Source: JBDLSY01 sp041170585 (GTDB lineage Bacteria > Pseudomonadota > Gammaproteobacteria > Burkholderiales > Burkholderiaceae_C). Taken from it: DNA of 21,365 nt. The stretch covers positions 1 to 21,365 of the forward strand of contig JBEDNN010000038.1 of the NCBI GenBank assembly GCA_041170585.1. Direction: 5' to 3'. Both the position numbers and the translations under genes were made by a program. Shown here piece after piece: positions 15,591 to 21,365 of this stretch. Positions within the stretch are counted from its first letter, which is position 1. Each line of letters opens with the position of its first letter. The notes beneath the pieces are model-generated. The model saw only the letters and a program-made list of their open reading frames with translations, was not told the origin of the DNA and searched no databases.

Positions 15591-16391
15591 CTACTGAAAC
15601 ACTGCCAACAATTCAGGGGCTTTAATACGATTGCTGGCTTGACTAGCGATAAACCTTTGAACATCAAACGTATTAATAGCTGCTTCTTTATAAATACTTC
15701 GCGTAAATTCAGTTTCATGATTAGAAATAACAATATAAACCCCCCGTTTAACCAAATCACGGGCTAAATCACCCAAAACTTCCTGATCTTTTTTAGTAAA
15801 CCCTTGTTGTGTATAAGCCGTAAAGTTAGATGTTGTACTTAATGGTGCGTATGGGGGGTCGCAATAAATCACATCACCAGCAACTGCTTGATTCATCGTA
15901 TTTTCAAACGAAGTGCATTGAAATTGAACTTTTTTACTTTTTTCATAAAAAGCTAATAATTCTTTTTCTGGAAACATAGGTGCAGCATAACGCCCAAAAG
16001 GCACATTAAACCCACCTTTAGCGTTATAGCGACACAAGCCATTAAAACAATGTCGGTTTAAATAAATAAACAAGGCTGCTTTTAAAGTAATATCATCGGT
16101 TTGATTAAACTGCTTACGAAAATCATAAAAAGCCAATTCTTGATTATTATCTACTGTAAAAAAAGTCTTAGCATAGTCAATAAATACCTTGCCTTTTTCT
16201 TGCAGGTGTTTAAACACATTGATTAAATCAAAGTTAATATCACCCAACAGATAATTATCGTAATGTGTATTCATAAAAACCGCCCCAGATCCCACAAACG
16301 GTTCAATCAAACGGTTGCCTTGTGGCAGATGCTCATTGATTTTGTCAATGATTTTGTATTTACCACCCGCCCACTTTAAAAATGGCTTCAT
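15591..16391 (-). CDS. Dam-like DNA adenine-N6 methyltransferase
   Basis: The 266-residue enzyme belongs to the D12-class (alpha) N6-adenine methyltransferases and is close to Dam (278 residues in E. coli). Motif I is FLKWAGGK at 4-11, followed by RLIEPFVGSGAVF; the catalytic motif IV is YCDPPYAPLS with DPPY at 178-181; NFTAYTQQGFT, ISNHET and the RIKAPELLAVF end also match Dam. It transfers a methyl group from SAM to adenine, probably in GATC. Paired with the adjacent PD-(D/E)XK gene it likely protects DNA from that enzyme. The ATG comes only three bases after the carA stop with no clear ribosome binding site, so translation may depend on re-initiation after carA. Although Dam-like, the setting argues for a restriction-modification rather than a mismatch-repair role. 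Confidence 0.92.
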   Translation of the reverse strand: MKPFLKWAGGKYKIIDKINEHLPQGNRLIEPFVGSGAVFMNTHYDNYLLGDINFDLINVFKHLQEKGKVFIDYAKTFFTVDNNQELAFYDFRKQFNQTDDITLKAALFIYLNRHCFNGLCRYNAKGGFNVPFGRYAAPMFPEKELLAFYEKSKKVQFQCTSFENTMNQAVAGDVIYCDPPYAPLSTTSNFTAYTQQGFTKKDQEVLGDLARDLVKRGVYIVISNHETEFTRSIYKEAAINTFDVQRFIASQASNRIKAPELLAVFQ

Positions 16392-16394
16392 TGT

Positions 16395-17591
16395 TTACTT
16401 CGCCATCATTAATACAAACTTATCAAACAATTCAGCCACATCATGCGGTCCTGGGCTGGCTTCAGGGTGTCCTTGAAAACCAAATGCAGGCGTATCCGTT
16501 AATTCAATACCCTGAACACTATTATCAAACAAGGAAATATGTGTGATACGTACATTGTCTGGCAAAGTATTACTATCAACTGCAAAACCGTGATTCTGAC
16601 TAGTAATCATCACCCGCCCCGTATCTAAATTTTTAACAGGGTGATTTGCACCATGGTGTCCAAATGGCATTTTTAAGGTATTTGCACCACTGGCTAAAGC
16701 CAAAATTTGATGCCCTAAACAGATACCAAACACAGGTATTTTTTGAATTAAAAATGCTTTAGTTGCCTCAATTGCATAATCGCACGGGGCTGGGTCACCA
16801 GGGCCATTGCTTAAAAATATACCATCAGGGTTTAAAGCTAACACATCAGCAGCCGTTGTTTGTGCGGGAACTACTGTAATTTTGCAACCACGTGAAGCCA
16901 TCATGCGTAAAATATTGTGTTTTACGCCGAAGTCGTACGCGACTACGTGATACTTTAGTTCAGGTAATTCACCAAAACCATTGCCCTGCCCGTTGGATTT
17001 TAAAATCCATTCAGCCGCATCGGCTTGCGTTGTCCAGTCATAAAGTATTGGATTGGTAACGACTTTGGCTAAGTCTAAACCTTTTAACCCCGAAAATTCT
17101 TGTACATATTTTAATGCTAACTGTGTATCTGTACCTGTCAAAATGCAGCCATTTTGTGCCCCTGTAAGCCGTAAATGACGGGTTAATTTACGCGTATCTA
17201 CGCCTGCAATACCCACAATATGGTGTTGCTTTAAATAGTCAGGCAGACTCATATCGCTGCGAAAATTACTATAAATTTCAGGCACATCACGCACAATTAA
17301 ACCAGCGGCATGAACGGCATTTGATTCCCAATCTTGTGTATTTACCCCTGTGTTGCCGATGTGCGGATAGGTTAAAGTAACCATTTGCTTGGTATAACTC
17401 GGGTCAGTCAAAATTTCTTGGTAACCCGTCATAGCCGTATTAAATACCACTTCACCCACACTATAACCAGCTATACCGATTCGATATCCTGGAAAAACAC
17501 TGCCATCGGCTAATACTAAAACAGCATCTTCACGGTGCTGAATACCTAAAGAAATTTGTAACATAGATATATTAGAAGTAGATATAGTCAT
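16395..17591 (-). CDS. carA: Carbamoyl-phosphate synthase small subunit (glutaminase)
   Basis: CarA hydrolyses glutamine and passes ammonia to CarB. From the ATG at 17591 it has 398 residues. The N-terminal CPSase small-chain domain includes VFNTAMTGYQEILTDPSY and TLTYPHIGNTGVN; the class I glutamine amidotransferase domain has the nucleophile C291 in PVFGICLGHQILALASG and the His-Glu pair in FGFQGHPEASPGPHDV (H375, E377). A TTG at 17609 opens the frame six codons earlier, but the ATG at 17591 is preferred because AAGGA lies seven bases before it, inside that upstream stretch. The next gene downstream is the Dam-like methyltransferase, not carB. A terminator-like hairpin lies 88 bases upstream. 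Confidence 0.97.
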   Translation of the reverse strand: MTISTSNISMLQISLGIQHREDAVLVLADGSVFPGYRIGIAGYSVGEVVFNTAMTGYQEILTDPSYTKQMVTLTYPHIGNTGVNTQDWESNAVHAAGLIVRDVPEIYSNFRSDMSLPDYLKQHHIVGIAGVDTRKLTRHLRLTGAQNGCILTGTDTQLALKYVQEFSGLKGLDLAKVVTNPILYDWTTQADAAEWILKSNGQGNGFGELPELKYHVVAYDFGVKHNILRMMASRGCKITVVPAQTTAADVLALNPDGIFLSNGPGDPAPCDYAIEATKAFLIQKIPVFGICLGHQILALASGANTLKMPFGHHGANHPVKNLDTGRVMITSQNHGFAVDSNTLPDNVRITHISLFDNSVQGIELTDTPAFGFQGHPEASPGPHDVAELFDKFVLMMAK

Positions 17592-17677
17592 GATAATTCC
17601 TTGTTTCAATAGTGTGCGGACGTGCTAAATTAATAAATAAATTAACACCCTATAAAATATATATAAAAATAGTCTGC

Positions 17678-17722
17678 AAAAAAACACCGCATTCACAGTT
17701 GTGGTGATTGCGGTGTTTTTTG
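17678..17722. terminator. Terminator-like hairpin upstream of carA
   Basis: AAAAAACACCGCA-T-TCAC pairs with GTGA-T-TGCGGTGTTTTTT (one mismatch, 7-base loop). Toward carA (minus strand) the stem is followed by seven T. No gene ends here on either strand, so it is either a carA leader attenuator or the end of an unannotated small transcript. Confidence 0.8.
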
Positions 17723-17936
17723 TTATATTGACGTGGGATAAATTTTAAGTATTGTAACCCATTCAACAAAACGTAAATTCAGTTACTCTATTGTAATGTT
17801 TTTAAGTCATTAAGGGTGATTAAATTTCATAAAATTACAGAATTTAAATTAAAAAAGTTAAACAGCTTAATAATTTAAATATATATCTGATATTTTTATA
17901 TAAACATATATTAAAAATCAAGTTATCATTTACAAT

Positions 17937-17990
17937 TGTTACGTTGTTTGGCGTTTAAATAAATATAAATTTAAGCCTCAAACCGTAACA
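17937..17990 (+). promoter_or_regulatory. Long imperfect stem-loop upstream of aqpZ
   Basis: TGTTACG (17937-17943) pairs with CGTAACA (17984-17990); inside this GTTTG pairs with CAAAC, and a further A/T-rich stem closes a short loop. With bulges about 18-20 pairs form. It lies 70 bases before the aqpZ start. It could be a leader structure or an operator; neither is established. Confidence 0.4.
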
Positions 17991-18059
17991 CCATCAACAA
18001 TAATAAATACACTTGTTGTTGCCATTCATTTAATTTAAATTTACTGAACAGGAAAATAC

Positions 18060-18764
18060 ATGACCACTTTAACAAAAAAATTGGGGGCTGAATTTATTGG
18101 GACTTTTTGGCTAGTCTTAGGAGGCTGTGGCAGTGCTGTATTGGCTGCGGCATTTCCGGGGGTTGGAATTGGATTACATGGGGTATCGTTGGCATTTGGT
18201 TTAACTGTTTTAACTATGGCTTTTGCAATTGGCCCTATTTCTGGCTGTCATTTAAACCCAGCGGTTACAGTCGGTTTAGCAGCAGCAGGTCGCCATCCGT
18301 GGAGCGAAACTTTACAATATATTGTTGCACAAGTATGCGGCGGTATTGCAGCTGCTGCGGTATTAGCCATCATTGCCAATGGAAAGGCTGATTTTAATTT
18401 AGTAAACTCTGGATTTGCAGCTAATGGTTATGCTGCACACTCACCAGGTGCTTACAGTATGATGGCTGCTTTAGTCTGTGAAATCGTTATGACCGCTTTA
18501 TTTTTAATCGTTATTTTAGGTTCAACTGCCAAAAAAGCAGCTGCTCATTTTGCCCCCATCGCTATAGGCTTGTGTTTAACACTCATTCATTTAATTTCTA
18601 TCCCTGTGACTAATACTTCAGTCAATCCTGCACGATCAACGAGTCAAGCAATATTTGTTGGTGGCTGGGCCATTGAACAATTGTGGTTGTTTTGGTTTGC
18701 ACCCATTGTTGGGGCTTTAGTAGGTGTAGCTATTTATAAATTTATTTCTGATGATAAAGAATAA
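18060..18764 (+). CDS. aqpZ: Aquaporin Z
   Basis: AqpZ is a tetrameric inner-membrane water channel. The 234-residue protein has six hydrophobic membrane segments and both half-helix signatures, SGCHLNPAVTVGLAAAG and TNTSVNPARSTSQA. The stretch LTLIHLISIPVTNTSVNPARS is nearly identical to E. coli AqpZ and places the selectivity-filter His, Thr and Arg, consistent with water rather than glycerol transport. The C-terminus (WLFWFAPIVGALVGVAIYKF) is also standard. An AGGAAA precedes the ATG. It is divergent from carA and followed by a strong terminator. Confidence 0.97.
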   Translation: MTTLTKKLGAEFIGTFWLVLGGCGSAVLAAAFPGVGIGLHGVSLAFGLTVLTMAFAIGPISGCHLNPAVTVGLAAAGRHPWSETLQYIVAQVCGGIAAAAVLAIIANGKADFNLVNSGFAANGYAAHSPGAYSMMAALVCEIVMTALFLIVILGSTAKKAAAHFAPIAIGLCLTLIHLISIPVTNTSVNPARSTSQAIFVGGWAIEQLWLFWFAPIVGALVGVAIYKFISDDKE

Positions 18765-18817
18765 TAAAAAATAAAATAAAAATAATAAAATAATACAATT
18801 TAATTATTAATATAATT

Positions 18818-18860
18818 AAGCCCTATTTACTTGCAGTAATAATGCTAATAGGGCTTTTTA
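18818..18860 (+). terminator. Intrinsic terminator after aqpZ
   Basis: AAGCCCTATT (18818-18827) pairs perfectly with AATAGGGCTT (18847-18856), followed by TTT. It lies 54 bases after the aqpZ stop. Its 3' arm overlaps the 5' arm of a second hairpin at 18840-18874. Confidence 0.85.
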
Positions 18861-18874
18861 ACTTATTAGCATTA
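18840..18874 (+). promoter_or_regulatory. Second hairpin overlapping the aqpZ terminator, upstream of glyQ
   Basis: TAATGCTAATA (18840-18850) pairs perfectly with TATTAGCATTA (18864-18874), 13-base loop. It shares bases 18847-18850 with the terminator stem, so the two structures exclude each other. A regulatory role is speculative. Confidence 0.4.
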
Positions 18875-18939
18875 CTATCACCATTATCATCATCGTTAGT
18901 ATTATCATTTAAACGATACTATAAGCATTATTTTTATAT

Positions 18940-19911
18940 ATGACTCAATCACCTATTATTTCTTCACTACCCACTACTTCTTCAAAAGAAAATTTGAGCT
19001 TTCAAGATATTATCGTAACTTTACAACAATATTGGGCGAAACAAGGCTGTGCCTTATTGCAACCTATTGATATGGAAGTAGGGGCTGGAACTAGTCACAC
19101 GGCTACTTTTTTACGTGCGTTAGGACCCGAACCGTGGAAAGCAGCTTATGTCCAACCTAGCCGACGCCCCAAAGATGGCCGCTACGGTGAAAATCCTAAT
19201 AGACTACAACATTATTATCAATATCAAGTTGTATTAAAACCAGCCCCTAAAAATATTTTAGAACTGTACCTTGGTAGTCTAAAAGCACTTGGTTTTGATT
19301 TACAAAAAAATGATGTTCGATTTGTAGAAGATAATTGGGAAAATCCTACTTTAGGGGCTTGGGGTTTAGGCTGGGAAGTTTGGCTAAATGGTATGGAAGT
19401 TACACAGTTTACTTATTTTCAGCAAGTAGGGGGTATCAACTGTAAACCGATTACAGGAGAGATTACTTATGGACTTGAACGGTTAGCGATGTATTTACAA
19501 GGTGTAGATAATGTTTATAACTTACGTTGGACTGACACCATAAGTTATGGTGATGTATATTTGCAAAACGAACAAGAACAAAGTGCTTACAATTTTGAAC
19601 ACAGTGATACTGATTTTTTGTTTACGGCATTTAATGCCCATGAAAAACAAGCAAAATATTTAATCAACCAAAAACTTGCATTGCCAAGTTATGAGCAAGT
19701 CTTAAAAGCAGCGCATACATTTAATTTATTAGACGCACGGGGTGTAATTAGTGTTACTGAACGGGCTGCGTATATGGCACGTGTTCGTAATTTAGCTAAG
19801 TCTGTTGCCCAAAGTTATTATGAATCTAGGCAACGTTTAGGCTTTCCACTTGCCCCTAAAAATTGGACTGATGAATTATCAGTGCCAAAATTACATGCTG
19901 AATGTCAATAA
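18940..19911 (+). CDS. glyQ: Glycyl-tRNA synthetase alpha subunit
   Basis: GlyQ is the catalytic alpha chain of the bacterial (alpha-beta)2 glycyl-tRNA synthetase, a class II enzyme that activates glycine with ATP. The 323-residue protein is typical: SFQDIIVTLQQYWAKQGCAL, PEPWKAAYVQPSRRP (motif 2 region), NPNRLQHYYQYQVVLKP, FVEDNWENPTLGAWGLGWEVW, and ITYGLERLAMYLQGV (motif 3). It has a short N-terminal addition of about 18 residues before the conserved start. No Shine-Dalgarno is visible at the ATG. The beta-subunit gene glyS, normally next door, is not in the window: the following gene is unrelated and on the other strand, so glyS must lie elsewhere. Confidence 0.97.
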   Translation: MTQSPIISSLPTTSSKENLSFQDIIVTLQQYWAKQGCALLQPIDMEVGAGTSHTATFLRALGPEPWKAAYVQPSRRPKDGRYGENPNRLQHYYQYQVVLKPAPKNILELYLGSLKALGFDLQKNDVRFVEDNWENPTLGAWGLGWEVWLNGMEVTQFTYFQQVGGINCKPITGEITYGLERLAMYLQGVDNVYNLRWTDTISYGDVYLQNEQEQSAYNFEHSDTDFLFTAFNAHEKQAKYLINQKLALPSYEQVLKAAHTFNLLDARGVISVTERAAYMARVRNLAKSVAQSYYESRQRLGFPLAPKNWTDELSVPKLHAECQ

Positions 19912-20017
19912 TGTATCTACGTTTACTACATTGATATTTATTGTATTAATATTTTTTGTAATATATCAATTTTTTTAAATACCAATTTAAACACCAGTTG
20001 ATTAAGTTTTTTAAATA

Positions 20018-21163
20018 CTATTTGAAACGCTCTAAAAAAATAATATTTCTTTCAAGTGTGATAATTTTTTCATCAATCTCAATGTCCTTGTCTTCTTTTT
20101 GAGTTGCACTTATAGTGCTAGTAGTATTCGACGATTGTTTTGAGGCAGATGCACTTGGTTTAGTTTGATCTTGAATGTTATTTGAATTTTTCGGCTTATC
20201 TGATGAAAAAAACTTATCAATTGCCCTGTCTAAATCATCTATAGAAAAGATACCACCGTTAAAATCTAGTAAGCCATTGCCGTTTTCACTATTACCATCA
20301 TTGCTAAATGAAAACACATTAAACTCGTTTGTATTTTTATTGGATTTTTCTATAGCATCAGATTTTTTTAAGCCGTTTACAGACTCTTTATTTTTTGTAA
20401 CACGTAAATCAGAATCTACCCGTTTATCAGAACTAGATGACGGTGTATTGGTTTCATCATGCAACTTTGCTTGTAAGCGACGGAACTCAAAGCTGGCTTC
20501 TTTTTTTTGTAAAAGAAGTTCTTTAATGTCTAAATTAAGGTCATCAATTAGTTGTCGTTTCTCTATTTCATTAATGGGATACTTTCTAAGAGTAATGAGT
20601 AAGCTAGTCATTAATTTTTGATAATGCTTAAGGTACTTCTTAGATTTTTCTAACTCAATTGTTAATTGTTTTTCTTGTTGTGTTTTAAAAAAACGCATTA
20701 AAAATCCTTGAGCTATGCGTTGATTGGTTTCAAAAGTTAAACTAGTTCGGTATCTCTTAATGTGTTCAATTTGATTACTGATAGAATTATTTAATTCGTA
20801 CAATATCGGTTGAGCCTGTCGCCTAAAATGATTTGCTTCTTGCATTGTGTGAATAACTGCAAAATACTGTAGTAAAGCCTTCGCACGTTGGGTAATAGTA
20901 TCACCGTGCGTAGATAAAGGTCTATGATTGTCTACAGAATGGTCTGGATTAAAATTAACGCCTACAATATCAGTCGAGTTTGGAACGTCATACTCTTTGA
21001 ACGAAAAATGTGATAGATGTTCTTGATTACTGATATCAACACTATCGACATTGCCATTAAAACCATCTTTAAAACCAACATTTTTATCAGTACTATTGTT
21101 AGTAGCCCTAATAATATTAGAAGTCGTTACATTGATATTTTCTTGGTTGTCTTTAGCGCTCAT
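20018..21163 (-). CDS. Unrecognised low-complexity, partly coiled-coil protein
   Basis: The 381-residue protein was not assigned to a family. Residues 1-85 are Asn/Ser/Asp-rich and look disordered; about 88-245 are strongly helical and charged (QRAKALLQYFAVIHTMQEAN, TQQEKQLTIELEKSKKYLKH, QLIDDLNLDIKELLLQKKEA), consistent with coiled coil; 246-360 are again Ser/Asn/Lys-rich, with a short hydrophobic patch GLLDFNGGIFSIDDLDRAI near 300; the last 20 residues (DEKIITLERNIIFLERF) form another helix. There is no signal peptide or membrane segment and only A/T-rich sequence before the ATG, with no ribosome binding site. Long open frame and base composition support a real gene. It could be a structural or adaptor protein; this is not established. 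Confidence 0.6.
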   Translation of the reverse strand: MSAKDNQENINVTTSNIIRATNNSTDKNVGFKDGFNGNVDSVDISNQEHLSHFSFKEYDVPNSTDIVGVNFNPDHSVDNHRPLSTHGDTITQRAKALLQYFAVIHTMQEANHFRRQAQPILYELNNSISNQIEHIKRYRTSLTFETNQRIAQGFLMRFFKTQQEKQLTIELEKSKKYLKHYQKLMTSLLITLRKYPINEIEKRQLIDDLNLDIKELLLQKKEASFEFRRLQAKLHDETNTPSSSSDKRVDSDLRVTKNKESVNGLKKSDAIEKSNKNTNEFNVFSFSNDGNSENGNGLLDFNGGIFSIDDLDRAIDKFFSSDKPKNSNNIQDQTKPSASASKQSSNTTSTISATQKEDKDIEIDEKIITLERNIIFLERFK

Positions 21164-21365
21164 AATAAATATTTATGTATTATTTTTTAGTATTGTTTAT
21201 AAACTAGTTCTTAGTTTTTTAAGTATATATAAAGTATATATATTAGGTAGTGGTACAAATAGAACTTTGATAATGGTAGATTTTTATGTCAATACTTTAT
21301 ACTGAATGATTATATTTAATAATAAACAGTCTAGTCACTAATTCGTGCATAGTATCGGACTTTGA

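Larger units (their letters stand above)
17592..18059. promoter_or_regulatory. Divergent carA/aqpZ intergenic region
   Basis: These 468 bases contain a terminator-like hairpin (17678-17722), a possible minus-strand -10 (TACAAT, complement of 17752-17757) for carA with a poor -35, and a longer imperfect stem-loop near aqpZ (17937-17990). No protein-coding gene or recognised riboswitch was found; two very short minus-strand frames (five or six codons) lack leader-peptide character. Confidence 0.5.

Noticed and set aside
17591..17609. Upstream TTG start of carA at 17609
   Set aside because: The intervening codons contain the AAGGA ribosome binding site of the ATG at 17591.
18818..18938. T-box riboswitch upstream of glyQ
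   Set aside because: No T-box consensus or specifier stem was seen, and such elements are not expected in proteobacteria; the terminator fits aqpZ.
20175..20621. Plus-strand 148-codon frame opposite the unassigned protein
   Set aside because: Both frames lack family matches, but the minus-strand frame is far longer and has a coherent helical pattern.
1..21365. tRNA or rRNA genes
   Set aside because: No cloverleaf or GTTCGAATC-like T-arm was seen in any intergenic gap; all gaps are A/T-rich.

Overview
The window is about 21 kb of strongly A+T-rich bacterial chromosome, dense in housekeeping genes. Protein signatures (GreA with its AEARAQGDISENAEYDSAK stretch, a Bcp/PrxQ gene next to a PIN-PhoH gene, a carA/carB/greA cluster, YhbY divergent from RlmE, a long basic N-terminal extension on RpoD) point to a proteobacterium, most likely a low-GC betaproteobacterium, possibly Neisseriales-like. 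This placement is an inference and was not tested by phylogeny.

Layout: (1) 1-810, 3' part of an Rpn-family (PD-(D/E)XK) transposase/nuclease gene running in from the left edge. (2) 957-3361 on the minus strand, a PIN-PhoH ATPase and a PrxQ-type peroxiredoxin. (3) 3686-6829, rpoD with a lysine-rich extension of about 445 residues containing a recent internal duplication. (4) 7152-9257, a secreted FKBP isomerase, the rRNA methyltransferase RlmE (minus) and the ribosome-assembly protein YhbY. (5) 9515-17591, all on the minus strand: carA, then a four-gene accessory block (Dam-like DNA methyltransferase, PD-(D/E)XK nuclease, ABC-type ATPase, PIN-domain gene), then carB and greA. (6) 18060-19914, aqpZ and glyQ. 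(7) 20018-21163, an unrecognised low-complexity protein.

The accessory block separates the two subunits of carbamoyl-phosphate synthetase while keeping operon orientation and very tight spacing. The methyltransferase/nuclease pair looks like a compact type II restriction-modification system; the ATPase and PIN gene overlap by 4 bp and look like a second two-gene defence or toxin unit. The PIN gene is split by a 22-bp tandem duplication; removing one copy restores a single 144-residue PIN protein. This is either a fresh loss-of-function event or a reversible switch.

A second theme is repeats. A 113-114 bp family with GGTAATGTTAAA/TTTAACATTACC-type inverted ends occurs in four full copies plus one partial copy, always just after the 3' end of a gene, and looks like a MITE. 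One partial copy supplies the stop codon of the Rpn gene. Short tandem repeats (13-bp and 9-bp units) lie upstream of rpoD and of the FKBP gene. Intrinsic terminators follow bcp, yhbY and aqpZ, and one sits upstream of carA with no obvious gene to terminate.
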